Part shown: one piece after another, positions 7,754-16,272 of the stretch | Layout of the letters: every line of letters begins with the position of its first letter | Position numbering within the stretch: the stretch's first letter is position 1 | Assembly (NCBI RefSeq): GCF_900537075.1 | Contig: NZ_UNRA01000004.1 | Span: 132,572-196,571, forward strand | Origin: Tropicibacter sp. Alg240-R139 | Lineage (GTDB): Bacteria > Pseudomonadota > Alphaproteobacteria > Rhodobacterales > Rhodobacteraceae | DNA: 64,000 nt | Direction of reading: 5' to 3' | Position numbers and translations under genes: made by a program | Notes under the pieces: model-generated | Told to the model about the DNA's origin: nothing | What the model saw: only the letters and a program-made list of their open reading frames with translations | Databases searched by the model: none

Positions 7754-8236
7754 ATGTCACAGGTAAACTTACGCAGATTCGAAGCAGGCGATATCGCCTG
7801 GCTGGTTGAGCAGCACGGCACGCTTTATGCGCAGACTGAGGGATTCGACAGCAGCTTTGGCGAGCTGGTGGCGCAGATTTTGGCGGATTTCGTGACCGAT
7901 CATGATCCCGTGCGGGAAAGAGGATGGATTGCAGAAGAGGATGGGCAGAGGCTCGGCAGTATTTTTTGCGTCTCAGCCGGGCCCGGCTCTGCCAAATTGA
8001 GGTTGTTTCTGCTGACGCCCCAGGCGCGTGGCAAGGGGTTGGGCAAGCAGTTGTTGCAGGCTTGCATGGATTACGCACGCGAAACCGGGTATAGTGAAAT
8101 GGTGTTGTGGACCCACGAAAGCCACGAAGCTGCATGCGCTTTGTACGTCAAGTTCGGGTGGCAGTTGGTCGACAGCAAACCGGTTCGATCCTTTGGGGTA
8201 GATTTGGTCGAACAAAGCTGGCGGATTGATCTTTAG
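7754..8236 (+). CDS. GNAT-family N-acetyltransferase
   Basis: A 160-residue acetyltransferase with the acetyl-CoA binding motif LTPQARGKGLGKQLLQACM (Q/R-x-x-G-x-G/A) and the later ALYVKFGW. Related sequences form the C-terminal half of MarR-GNAT fusions; here only the GNAT half exists. The substrate cannot be told from the sequence. It is followed directly by tRNA-His. Confidence 0.85.
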   Translation: MSQVNLRRFEAGDIAWLVEQHGTLYAQTEGFDSSFGELVAQILADFVTDHDPVRERGWIAEEDGQRLGSIFCVSAGPGSAKLRLFLLTPQARGKGLGKQLLQACMDYARETGYSEMVLWTHESHEAACALYVKFGWQLVDSKPVRSFGVDLVEQSWRIDL

Positions 8237-8278
8237 ACTATTGCAATCCATTGGCGGGTTATATAAATCGCCCCCAGT

Positions 8279-8355
8279 GCCGCCATAGCTCAGTAGGTTA
8301 GAGCGCCTGATTGTGGATCAGGAGGTCCCCCGTTCGAGCCGGGGTGGTGGTACCA
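8279..8355 (+). tRNA. tRNA-His (GTG)
   Basis: The sequence folds into a complete cloverleaf: acceptor GCCGCCA/TGGTGGT, anticodon stem CCTGA/TCAGG with loop TTGTGGA, and T-arm CCCCG/CGGGG, with CCA encoded. The anticodon GTG gives His. There is no G at -1 opposite the discriminator. Instead there is a G1-U72 pair and A73, as in the alphaproteobacterial tRNA-His group whose HisRS does not need G-1. Confidence 0.96.
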
Positions 8356-8797
8356 TCCAAATCAATCATCGAGCATACACAGGCGCTGAAACTTATGCGC
8401 ATCGGGTACGTTTTGCCTAGTGTTTCATGCGTTTCGCCCATGGATCGAAACGCCACGACACGGCGGTTGGCGCTGTTCAACGCAGTGATGCAGAGCAAGA
8501 TCAATCGACCAGCGCGGTACTCTTGCCAGGTGCCCAACTTTAAGACGTGTAAAGCGTCGCGGGGAAGAACGACATTTGAGGGTTTGGCGATCGGTTTCAG
8601 GCTGATCGCCTATTGAAACCAGTCATATGCAGGCTCAGGGTCGGCGTCTGTCGTTTCTTGTGCACTGATCCACGTAGTAGCCAGTCATCTTGCTTTGATG
8701 GTTAAAACGCTTGTCGAAAATAATCAAATCGATGGCCGAAAAGGAATAATTTCTGATTTCACTTGAAATAGTCTGAATCTACCGTGGGAGGCGCATC
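8356..8797. other. Long intergenic region upstream of the Rieske operon
   Basis: About 440 bases without a convincing gene. The short frames on both strands have no ribosome site and no recognisable protein pattern. The AT-rich part at 8700-8790 probably carries the promoter of the following operon, but I cannot assign a -35/-10 pair. Confidence 0.45.
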
Positions 8798-9919
8798 ATG
8801 ACTGATTATGAATCAATATCTTCTGGCTATTACCCCGATCCATCGCGCTCCAGTTCATTGCAGGCTGCTGCATACACCAAAGAGAAGTGGTTTGATGCTG
8901 ACCTTCGGTCCGTCCTTTCCAGAACTTGGCAGTGGGTGTGTCACGTCGAGAAAACACGTGAGCCGGGTTCTTACGTAACGGCGGATGTAGCTGGCCAACC
9001 CATTGCGGTGGTGCGTGATAAGGAGGGTAAGCTTCGTGCCTTTTACAATGTCTGCAAACACCGTGCGCATGCGCTGCTGTCGGGCGAGGGCAGTACAACA
9101 CGGATCATGTGCCCCTATCATGCGTGGGTCTATAGGCTAGATGGCCAACTGGCGCGTGCGCCACATACCGAAAACCTCGAAGACTTCAGCACAGACGAGA
9201 TTTGCCTCGACACAGTGCAGGTCGAAGAATTTTGCGGCTTTGTTTTCGTCAACTTGGATCCGACGGCAGCCTCTTTGTCAGAGCAATCTGGAAACTTGGA
9301 AACCGAGGTGCGCCATTGGGCGCCAGATGTGGATCAGCTCACTTTTGGCCACCGTCTGACCTATGACATCCAGTCGAACTGGAAGAACGTCGTCGACAAC
9401 TTCCTTGAGTGTTATCACTGTCCCACGGCCCACAAGGATTTTTGTGACCTTGTGGACATGGATACCTACAAGGTCACAACCTATGGCATCTACTCAAGCC
9501 ACATGGCCGATGCCGGCACCAGTCCGAATGCCGCCTATGATGTGTCGAATGCCACCGTCAAAACCCATGCGGTTTGGTGGCTTTACCCGACCACCTGCCT
9601 GATGCGGTATCCGGGACGATCCAGCATGATCGTGCTGAACATCATCCCTGTTGGGCCAGATCGGACGCTTGAAACCTACGACTTCTTTCTTGAGACGCCG
9701 GAACCTGACGCGATGGAGTTGGATGCAATTCGCTATCTGGACGAGGTTCTTCAGGTCGAAGACATCAGTCTTGTCGAAAGTGTGCAGCGCGGGATGAACA
9801 CGCCAGCCTTCACCCAAGGTCGGATCGTCAATGACCCGGATGGGTCAGGTAAGTCTGAACACGCCGTTCACCATTTCCATGGCCTGATCCTGGATGCCTA
9901 TGCCAAAGGTGCTGCATGA
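8798..9919 (+). CDS. Rieske non-heme iron oxygenase, alpha subunit (GbcA/CntA-like)
   Basis: A 373-residue ring-hydroxylating-type oxygenase. The Rieske 2Fe-2S motif is C86-x-H88 and C105-x2-H108. The mononuclear iron site is E204-x2-H207-x4-H212, with Glu where most aromatic dioxygenases have Asp. Glu there is known in quaternary-ammonium oxygenases such as CntA/YeaW. The C-terminal VQRGMNTPAFTQGR and SEHAVHHFHGL are also typical of this betaine-demethylating group. No reductase subunit is encoded nearby. ATG follows GGGAGG, and the stop overlaps the sulfatase start. It may oxidise or demethylate a quaternary amine; that is inference. Confidence 0.85.
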   Translation: MTDYESISSGYYPDPSRSSSLQAAAYTKEKWFDADLRSVLSRTWQWVCHVEKTREPGSYVTADVAGQPIAVVRDKEGKLRAFYNVCKHRAHALLSGEGSTTRIMCPYHAWVYRLDGQLARAPHTENLEDFSTDEICLDTVQVEEFCGFVFVNLDPTAASLSEQSGNLETEVRHWAPDVDQLTFGHRLTYDIQSNWKNVVDNFLECYHCPTAHKDFCDLVDMDTYKVTTYGIYSSHMADAGTSPNAAYDVSNATVKTHAVWWLYPTTCLMRYPGRSSMIVLNIIPVGPDRTLETYDFFLETPEPDAMELDAIRYLDEVLQVEDISLVESVQRGMNTPAFTQGRIVNDPDGSGKSEHAVHHFHGLILDAYAKGAA

Positions 9920-11442
9920 CTCAGCCGAACATCCTGGTGATCATGGCGGACCAATTGGCCCCGCAGTTCACTGGGACTTACGGACATAAGATCGCCAAAA
10001 CGCCACATCTTGATGCTCTCGCTGCACGCGGCATGCGTTTTGATGCGGCGTATTGCAATTCGCCACTCTGTGCGCCGTCACGGTTTGCGTTCATGTCGGG
10101 CCAGCATATCAGCCGCGTCGCCGCTTATGACAATGCATCCGAGTTCAGGGCCTCGGTGCCGACATTTGCGCATTACCTTAAATCGCTCGGCTATCGCACG
10201 TGCCTTTCTGGCAAGATGCATTTTGTTGGCCCGGATCAGATGCATGGGTTCGAAGACAGGGTGACGACTGACATTTATCCTGCCGACTTCGCATGGACCC
10301 CAGATTGGGAGGCCCCCGACGAGCGGATCGACAAGTGGTATCACAACATGCAAACCGTCAAGGAAAGCGGTTTGGCCCATGCGACCTTTCAAATCGATTA
10401 TGACGATGAAGTGGGCTTTGCGGCCAAACGTTGGCTGTTTGACGTGGCCCGTGACAAAGCGCGTGGGAACGATGCGCCCTTTGCGATGGTGGCAAGTTTC
10501 ATCCATCCGCATGATCCCTATGTGGCACGACCCGTGTGGTGGAACCTGTATGCGGATGATGACATCGACTTACCCGCGTTTGTGCCCGCGCTAGAGGATC
10601 AGGATCCGTTTTCCCGCCGGTTGATGGATGGAATCGAGGCATCATATGTGCCGCTCAGTGAGGGCGAAATACGCCGTGCGCGTCGGGCATACCTGGCCAA
10701 TGTCAGCTACTTCGACAGCAAAATCGGGGAACTGGTACAAACCCTCGAAGAGACAGGCGAGTTGGACAATACCGTTGTGATCGTCACGGCCGACCATGGC
10801 GACATGCTGGGCGAACGTGGACTGTGGTACAAAATGAACTTCTTCGAGCACTCGGCGCGCGTGCCGCTGGTGATGGCAGGGCCGGGCGTAGTCCAAGGTA
10901 CTGCGCAGAATGCGGTGTCGCTCGTTGATCTGCTACCGACATTTATCGACGTTGGTGGCGGTGATGAGGCGATGATCGGAGAACCGATCGACGGTCGCAG
11001 CCTGATGCCATTGGCCCGGGGTGAAGACGACCCAATTGATGAGGCTGTCGGAGAATATTGTGCCGAGATGACGGGCTATCCTGTGATTATGATCCGACGC
11101 GGCCCTTTGAAATACATTCATTGCGATAGCGACCCGCCACAGCTCTACGACCTAAGCGCTGATCCGATGGAAACAACGAATGTGGCCACTGATCCAGACT
11201 ATGCTGACGCCAAGGCTCGTTTTGCGACCGAAGTCGCCAAACGGTGGGATGGTCGCGATTTGCGAGAGAAGATAATCGCCACGCAAAAATCGCGTCGCGC
11301 GCTACATGCCGCGATGGAGGCAGGGGCCAGCGCGCCTTGGGACTACAACCCGCCGTCAGACGCCAGCCAGCAATATGTTCGCAACAATATGGATTGGACG
11401 GTGGCCGCAAGTCGTTACCGCTATCCACCTTTGAAGGATTGA
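9916..11442 (+). CDS. betC: Sulfatase of the choline-sulfatase (BetC) type
   Basis: A 508-residue alkaline-phosphatase-fold sulfatase. The formylglycine-forming Cys is Cys52 in SPLCAPSRF. Metal-site motifs include NILVIMADQ at the N-terminus and VIVTADHGDMLGERG in the middle. LSGKMHFVGPDQMHGFEDR and TTDIYPADFAWTP closely match choline-sulfatases. It would release sulfate from choline-O-sulfate or a related sulfated quaternary alcohol in the cytoplasm (no signal peptide). It overlaps the Rieske gene by four bases. No betA, betB or betI lies nearby, which is unusual for betC, so the substrate may differ. Confidence 0.82.
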   Translation: MTQPNILVIMADQLAPQFTGTYGHKIAKTPHLDALAARGMRFDAAYCNSPLCAPSRFAFMSGQHISRVAAYDNASEFRASVPTFAHYLKSLGYRTCLSGKMHFVGPDQMHGFEDRVTTDIYPADFAWTPDWEAPDERIDKWYHNMQTVKESGLAHATFQIDYDDEVGFAAKRWLFDVARDKARGNDAPFAMVASFIHPHDPYVARPVWWNLYADDDIDLPAFVPALEDQDPFSRRLMDGIEASYVPLSEGEIRRARRAYLANVSYFDSKIGELVQTLEETGELDNTVVIVTADHGDMLGERGLWYKMNFFEHSARVPLVMAGPGVVQGTAQNAVSLVDLLPTFIDVGGGDEAMIGEPIDGRSLMPLARGEDDPIDEAVGEYCAEMTGYPVIMIRRGPLKYIHCDSDPPQLYDLSADPMETTNVATDPDYADAKARFATEVAKRWDGRDLREKIIATQKSRRALHAAMEAGASAPWDYNPPSDASQQYVRNNMDWTVAASRYRYPPLKD

Positions 11443-11447
11443 ACCCC

Positions 11448-12242
11448 ATGATGTTGAACGGAAAAATCGCCCTTGTGACGGGTGCGCGCGGCGGTATCGG
11501 GCGTGCGATTGTCGCGCGGTTCCTAAAAGAAGGCGCAACAGTTTATGCAGCTGATCTGACACCGGAAGGGTCGCTGGACCAGCACGACGATGATGGCAGT
11601 CAATTTGTTAAGCTTGACGTGACGCAAGAAGCAGATGCGATTGCGGCAATGGATCATGTGCGCGCCGAACATGGACAGTTGGACATCCTTGTAAACGCGG
11701 CGGGCATCGAGATCGAGAAAACGGTCGAAGAAACCACGCTAGAGGAATGGAACCAAAGCTTTGCTGTAAATTCCACCGGCACTTTCCTGACCTCGAAATA
11801 CGCCATTCCGTTGATGCGTGAAGCGGCGAAATCAGGCAACAGCGCAAGCCTCATCAATTTCGGCTCATACGATGGGTTCATCGCCGACCCAGGCCTTGCG
11901 GCTTATTGCGCAACCAAAGGTGCGGTGCACGCATTGACTCGTGCAATGGCCTGCGATCATGGCCCCGAAGGTATCCGCGTGAACGCCATCTGCCCCGGCT
12001 ATATCGATACGCCAATGCTGCAAAGCTTCTTCAACGGCGATGGATCGGGCGCGGGCGGCGGCAACATTGAAACGCTGCAAAGGGCGGTACGCGATGTTCA
12101 TCCGATGCGCACCTATGGGACGCCAACGGACATCGCGAACCTGGTCAACTGGCTGGCCTCGGACGAAGCACGATATGCCTCTGGTCAGTTGTGGGTTCTG
12201 GACGGGGGGCTGTCTGCACAAGTGCAGCAGATGAAGCTGTGA
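11448..12242 (+). CDS. Short-chain dehydrogenase/reductase (first of two in the cluster)
   Basis: A classical SDR of 264 residues with the cofactor motif TGARGGIG (11-18), NAAG near 83-86, catalytic Ser140, Tyr153 and Lys157. ATG at 11448 lies 5 bases after the sulfatase stop; an upstream in-frame extension overlaps the sulfatase and is not protein-like. Its stop overlaps the next start (TGATG). The substrate is unknown; oxidation of a hydroxyl intermediate of the pathway is likely. Confidence 0.85.
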   Translation: MMLNGKIALVTGARGGIGRAIVARFLKEGATVYAADLTPEGSLDQHDDDGSQFVKLDVTQEADAIAAMDHVRAEHGQLDILVNAAGIEIEKTVEETTLEEWNQSFAVNSTGTFLTSKYAIPLMREAAKSGNSASLINFGSYDGFIADPGLAAYCATKGAVHALTRAMACDHGPEGIRVNAICPGYIDTPMLQSFFNGDGSGAGGGNIETLQRAVRDVHPMRTYGTPTDIANLVNWLASDEARYASGQLWVLDGGLSAQVQQMKL

Positions 12243-13174
12243 TGCCCAAACCCGTCATCATCACCTGCGCGCCAACGGGCGGCATTCACACGCCGTCGAT
12301 GTCACCTTATCTGCCGATAACACCTGCCGAAATCGCAACAGCCAGTATTGAAGCTGCACAAGCAGGTGCATCGATCATCCACTTGCACGCGCGACACCCA
12401 GAAACCGGTAAACCCGATCCCCGACCAGAGCTGTTCAAGCAGTTCCTGCCTGTGATCAAACAGTCCACCGATGTGGTTATGAACGTCTCTACCGGCGGCG
12501 GTTTGGGCATGTCGATAGATGAGCGGCTGCTGGCAGCGACCTCGACCAGCCCCGAGATGGCGTCTCTCAACATGGGGTCCATGAACTTTGGCATCTTTCC
12601 CATGCTGCAAAAATACACCGAGTTTCAGCACGATTGGGAACAGCCATTTCTTGAGATGACAGAGGATTTCATCTTTCCCAACACCTTTAAGACAATTCGT
12701 TACGCCATCGAAAAACTTGGTGGCGATCATGGCACCAAGTTCGAATTCGAATGCTACGACCTTGGCCATCTCTACAACGTCAAATGGTTTGTGGATCAGG
12801 GCCTGATCAAACCGCCGTTTTTCATTCAGATGGTGTTTGGTATTCTGGGCGGCGTCGGGGCAGATGCTGACCACCTGACCCACATGCACAACACTGCCGA
12901 CAAGCTGTTCGGGGCAGAAAATTATGAATGGTCCGTCCTTGCCGCTGGTCGCCATCAAATGCCTTTTGCAACCCAAAGCGCCATGCGGGGCGGAAACCTC
13001 CGGGTAGGGCTCGAAGACAGCCTGTTCATCGGCAAGGGTGAGCTGGCAAAATCCAACGCGGAACAAGTCACCCGCATCCGATCAATCATTGAAAACCTTG
13101 GCTTTACGGTCGCAACCCCGGCTGAGGCGCGCGTGCGGCTTGCCCTGAAGGGCGGCGATCAGGTTGGGTTCTAA
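12242..13174 (+). CDS. BKACE-family beta-keto acid cleavage enzyme (candidate dehydrocarnitine cleavage enzyme)
   Basis: A 310-residue DUF849/BKACE protein. These zinc TIM-barrel enzymes cleave a beta-keto acid with acetyl-CoA, giving acetoacetate and a new CoA ester. Zinc-binding histidines are visible in IIHLHAR (His47, His49), and TCAPTGGIHTPSMSPYLPIT is the family N-terminus. Next to a carnitine-3-dehydrogenase-like gene, the most likely reaction is cleavage of 3-dehydrocarnitine to betainyl-CoA plus acetoacetate. ATG at 12242 overlaps the preceding stop; the 17-codon upstream extension is rejected. Confidence 0.85.
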   Translation: MPKPVIITCAPTGGIHTPSMSPYLPITPAEIATASIEAAQAGASIIHLHARHPETGKPDPRPELFKQFLPVIKQSTDVVMNVSTGGGLGMSIDERLLAATSTSPEMASLNMGSMNFGIFPMLQKYTEFQHDWEQPFLEMTEDFIFPNTFKTIRYAIEKLGGDHGTKFEFECYDLGHLYNVKWFVDQGLIKPPFFIQMVFGILGGVGADADHLTHMHNTADKLFGAENYEWSVLAAGRHQMPFATQSAMRGGNLRVGLEDSLFIGKGELAKSNAEQVTRIRSIIENLGFTVATPAEARVRLALKGGDQVGF

Positions 13175-13184
13175 GGAGAGACAT

Positions 13185-13235
13185 ATGCAGACGACGGAAG
13201 CGAGCCCAATCGGTCACATCCTGGTGGCACTGTGA
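13185..13235 (+). CDS. Possible 16-residue peptide ORF with strong ribosome site
   Basis: AAGGAGAGACAT precedes an ATG that opens a 16-codon frame (MQTTEASPIGHILVAL) and stops at TGATG, overlapping the start of the next SDR gene. The better ribosome site in this gap belongs to this peptide, not to the SDR. It may couple translation, be a leftover of a deleted gene, or be chance. Confidence 0.35.
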   Translation: MQTTEASPIGHILVAL

Positions 13236-13969
13236 TGCGGTTGGCCGGAAAACGCGCTTTTGTCACCGGCGGCAGGCAGGGAATTGGACGCGGCATCGTT
13301 GAGGTGTTCCTGACTGAAGGGGCCGAGGTTATCACCTGTGGGCGTGGGCCTGCACCAAGTGATTTAGATGCCGGTTGGATGTCCTTGGATGTATCCGATC
13401 CCACAGCTGTTGCGGCTTGTGCGCAAGGGCTTGGGCCGCTGGACATCGTCGTGAACAACGCAGGGGTGCAGGTGGAAAAGACAGTTGTGGAAAGCTCCGA
13501 TGATGACTGGGACTTGATCATGGGGGTCAATGCCAAGGGTGTATTCAACGTTTGTCGCGCTTTGATCCCGCAAATGCGGGCGGGTGGCTCGATCATCAAT
13601 ATCGGTTCGATCTCGGGCAAGGTCGCAGATCCATCCATGGCGCTCTACAATGCGTCAAAAGCGTTCGTTCATGGGCTCACACGTTCTATCGCGGTGGACC
13701 ATGGACCGGCGGTGCGTTGCAATGCGATCTGTCCGGGATGGATTGAAACGGGAATGTTGGACGCCGGTTTTGATCTCGCCCAAGACCCTGAAAAGGCAAA
13801 AAGGGATGCGTTGGCTCGACACGCTGTCAAACGTTTTGGCAAGCCTGGCGATATTGCTGCGATGGCCCTGTGGTTGGCCTCAGACGAGTCGTCTTTTGCA
13901 ACCGGCCAGTTATTCACTGTGGACGGGGGTATGACGGCTGCCTCCCCCCTTAATCCGGGACTGTTCTGA
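13235..13969 (+). CDS. Short-chain dehydrogenase/reductase (second in the cluster)
   Basis: A classical SDR of 244 residues with TGGRQGIG (11-18), NNAG (74-77) and the Tyr138-x3-Lys142 pair. It could start at ATG 13235 or at the GTG just before. It is distinct from the first SDR though of similar type; the two may act on different stereoisomers or steps. Its stop overlaps the start of the next gene by one base. Confidence 0.83.
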   Translation: MRLAGKRAFVTGGRQGIGRGIVEVFLTEGAEVITCGRGPAPSDLDAGWMSLDVSDPTAVAACAQGLGPLDIVVNNAGVQVEKTVVESSDDDWDLIMGVNAKGVFNVCRALIPQMRAGGSIINIGSISGKVADPSMALYNASKAFVHGLTRSIAVDHGPAVRCNAICPGWIETGMLDAGFDLAQDPEKAKRDALARHAVKRFGKPGDIAAMALWLASDESSFATGQLFTVDGGMTAASPLNPGLF

Positions 13970-14901
13970 TGTCAGAGATTAAAAGAACCGCCATCCTTGG
14001 TGCGGGTGTCATCGGGGCAAGCTGGGCCACACTGTTTCTCGCTTCGGGCCGCAGCGTGACCGTGTTTGATCCCGATCCCAAGGCAGAAGCGTCGGTCCGT
14101 GAGTACATTGAGCAGGCGTGGACTGCCCTAGAAGAACTGGACTTGACGGACCGCGCTACGCCTGATGCGATCAAATTCGTGCCGACCCTCGCTGAGGCCG
14201 TTCAAGACGCACAATTCATACAGGAAAACGTGCCAGAGCGACTGCCGATCAAGCACGAGACCTATGCCGAGATTGAGCTAGAGTTGAACGCAGATGCCAT
14301 CGTCTCCAGCTCAACCTCTGGTCTGACGCTCGAAGCCTTGCAAGAGGGATGGCGCGAACCGGGCAAACTGATTCTGGGTCATCCATTTAACCCGCCACAT
14401 CTCATCCCACTGGTCGAGCTAACGTCGAATAATGCCACGGGGTCAGATGTTTTGGACCGCACGGAAGCGTTCTACAAAGACATCGGCAAGGTCACGATCC
14501 GGATCAATAAAGGCCTGCCCGGGCATGTCGCAAACCGGTTGCAGGCCGCAGTTTGGCGCGAGGCTGTCCATATGGCGGTCGAAGGTGTTGCCAGTGTCGA
14601 AGACATTGACAAGGCGATGTGGGCCGGACCGGGGCTGCGTTGGGCTGCGATGGGGCCAACGACCCTTTTTCACCTGGGCGCCGGGGAGGGTGGGCTACGG
14701 GCCTTTTGCGATCATTTCAAAGACACGTTCAATGGCTGGTGGGACGATCTTGGCGACCCCCGCCTCGATGAGGATGTGATCAAACTGTTGGTCGATGGCA
14801 TTGCAGAGCAAGCTCAGGGGCAAACCACCCAAGAGCTATCAGCGCAGCGTGACAAGATGCTGACCGCGATGCAAAAGGCTACCCAACATCTTCGGACTTG
14901 A
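13969..14901 (+). CDS. 3-hydroxyacyl-CoA dehydrogenase-fold enzyme, probable carnitine 3-dehydrogenase
   Basis: A 310-residue NAD-dependent dehydrogenase with the Rossmann motif GAGVIGASW (11-19) and catalytic His138 in GHPFNPPHLIPLVE. The later GLRWAAMGPTTLFHLGAG is characteristic of L-carnitine dehydrogenases. These oxidise carnitine to 3-dehydrocarnitine, which BKACE enzymes then split. Some relatives carry a fused thioesterase; this one ends after the dehydrogenase and no thioesterase is seen in the cluster. It overlaps the end of the convergent regulator by 23 bases. Confidence 0.83.
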   Translation: MSEIKRTAILGAGVIGASWATLFLASGRSVTVFDPDPKAEASVREYIEQAWTALEELDLTDRATPDAIKFVPTLAEAVQDAQFIQENVPERLPIKHETYAEIELELNADAIVSSSTSGLTLEALQEGWREPGKLILGHPFNPPHLIPLVELTSNNATGSDVLDRTEAFYKDIGKVTIRINKGLPGHVANRLQAAVWREAVHMAVEGVASVEDIDKAMWAGPGLRWAAMGPTTLFHLGAGEGGLRAFCDHFKDTFNGWWDDLGDPRLDEDVIKLLVDGIAEQAQGQTTQELSAQRDKMLTAMQKATQHLRT

Positions 14902-15910
14902 TGTCGGGCTTGAACATTGGCCAGGCGCGAAACTCGAACGGTGTGCGGCCCTCTATGCGGTCCGCACTTGGTGTCAGGCCAAAGCGTTTGCGATATGCGC
15001 GGCTGAAGTGAACCTGCCCATTAAACCCTGAGGCTTGCGCAATCTCGCTAAACTTCAGCTCGGTTTGTGTCACCAATCCGCGAGCGCGATCAAGGCGGAT
15101 GTCACGGTAATACTCGACCGGCGATTTATGTACATAGTGCCGGAACAGTCTGCTTAGCTGTCGTTGCGAAATATTTAGCCGCGCTGATATGTCGGGGATC
15201 GACAAGGTGGTTTCCAAGTGCGCCTCCATCAGGTCGATCGCCTTCCGCACGCTTTCAGATGTGACATACCCCAGCGGTTCCACGTCTTTTGGGTTCTGCG
15301 ACTGTCCTTCACCGCGCACGGTGTGATGAAATAAATACCGCGCAGATGCATTGGCAAGGCTTTCGCCAGCGACAGAATGCACAAACCGCAAACCTAGATC
15401 GGTTGCTGCTGATCCCCCACAGCAAGTGAATATCTTGCCATCCGTAATGAACATGTTTTCCGACACGGTGGTATCATGAGCCATTTCGGAAAAGGCATCA
15501 ATGTGTTCATAATGAACCGTTGCAGTCTTGCCCTTGAGCAGCCCAGCAGTCGCAAGAACGATCGCGCCAGTATCCAATCCGCCAACGATTGAGCCACCCG
15601 AACCCCACTTCTGAAGGGCCGTTTTGAATTGAGGCGTCCCGTGACGTTCAGGTGTCCAACTTGTACTTACAAGAACAAGCCAAGGATTGCGCCCGTTCAC
15701 GTCCGCCAAGGGGGTCGTATCAACTACCAAGCCGCTGCTGGATTCAACCAGGCCACCCGTGTCAGAGACATAAGTCCAGGAAAAACGAGCAAACCCTGAC
15801 AGGTAATTTGCAATTCTGAATGGATCCACAAAAGATGTCGTCGCCGAAACATTGAAATGCGGACTCACTAAAACAACGATGTCCAGTCTGTGGTCATTTG
15901 CCTTCGTCAT
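14879..15910 (-). CDS. GlxA-type AraC regulator (CdhR/GbdR-like)
   Basis: A 343-residue regulator with an N-terminal DJ-1/PfpI-like domain (about 1-190; VVLVSPHFNVSATTSFVDPF, then GGLDTGAIVLATAGLL). The C-terminal AraC domain (about 240-330) has ISQRQLSRLFRHYVHKSP and FSRAYRKRFGLTPS. This architecture is shared by CdhR and GbdR, which control carnitine and glycine-betaine catabolism. It lies tail to tail with the catabolic operon. I chose ATG at 15910, where family similarity starts; the longer frame to 16150 has no protein-like content. The ribosome site is weak. Confidence 0.82.
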   Translation of the reverse strand: MTKANDHRLDIVVLVSPHFNVSATTSFVDPFRIANYLSGFARFSWTYVSDTGGLVESSSGLVVDTTPLADVNGRNPWLVLVSTSWTPERHGTPQFKTALQKWGSGGSIVGGLDTGAIVLATAGLLKGKTATVHYEHIDAFSEMAHDTTVSENMFITDGKIFTCCGGSAATDLGLRFVHSVAGESLANASARYLFHHTVRGEGQSQNPKDVEPLGYVTSESVRKAIDLMEAHLETTLSIPDISARLNISQRQLSRLFRHYVHKSPVEYYRDIRLDRARGLVTQTELKFSEIAQASGFNGQVHFSRAYRKRFGLTPSADRIEGRTPFEFRAWPMFKPDIKSEDVG

Positions 15911-16172
15911 GACCGATTTTGTAAAATGATGTCCAAAATTGTCAATTCCATTTCGATGGTTGGAGTGTCCTGTTGTGGTGTCCGAAGGGCGCGTAGGGCT
16001 CGGAGCTTGGACCCAAGATGCACGAAATCCTCGCGCAAATACTGCTAGAATATGAATGTTGAACCAGCCAGAGCTGGGCTCATTTGTTGTCTGGGCCCAC
16101 AAAACCCGACATTCGGTCAATTGCGGCAGATGCCAACAGACAGAACTCAACGCGATGAAAGATAGGGAGGCG
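15911..16172. other. Upstream region of the AraC-type regulator
   Basis: No gene is supported in these 262 bases. The minus-strand extension of the regulator frame through this region lacks family resemblance. It probably carries the regulator's promoter. Confidence 0.35.
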
Positions 16173-16272
16173 AGTGAACATTGATCTCATTGATGCACCC
16201 CATGCCGTTCGAGAGTACTTTGAAACGTTGAACGCGGCCGCGTTTGGCGCGGCGACACTGGTTGCACCCTAG
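16173..16272 (+). pseudogene. Possible SnoaL/NTF2-like gene remnant
   Basis: A GTG preceded by AGGGAGGC opens a 33-codon frame reading IDLIDAPHAVREYFETLNAA. This resembles the first helix of SnoaL-like (NTF2-fold) proteins (usual pattern VREYFEALNAADFDALAALF). It ends at an in-frame TAG, and the same frame continues with FTNRSEPIYH before another stop. This could be a decayed gene. The match is short. Confidence 0.35.

Noticed and set aside
8311-8616. Open frame after tRNA-His as a gene
   Set aside because: It begins inside the tRNA, lacks a ribosome site and has no protein-like pattern.
11244-11447. N-terminal extension of the first SDR
   Set aside because: It overlaps the sulfatase gene out of frame, and the SDR fold starts at the ATG at 11448.
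15911-16150. N-terminal extension of the AraC-type regulator
   Set aside because: The 80 extra residues lack family resemblance; the DJ-1/PfpI-like domain starts just after the ATG at 15910.
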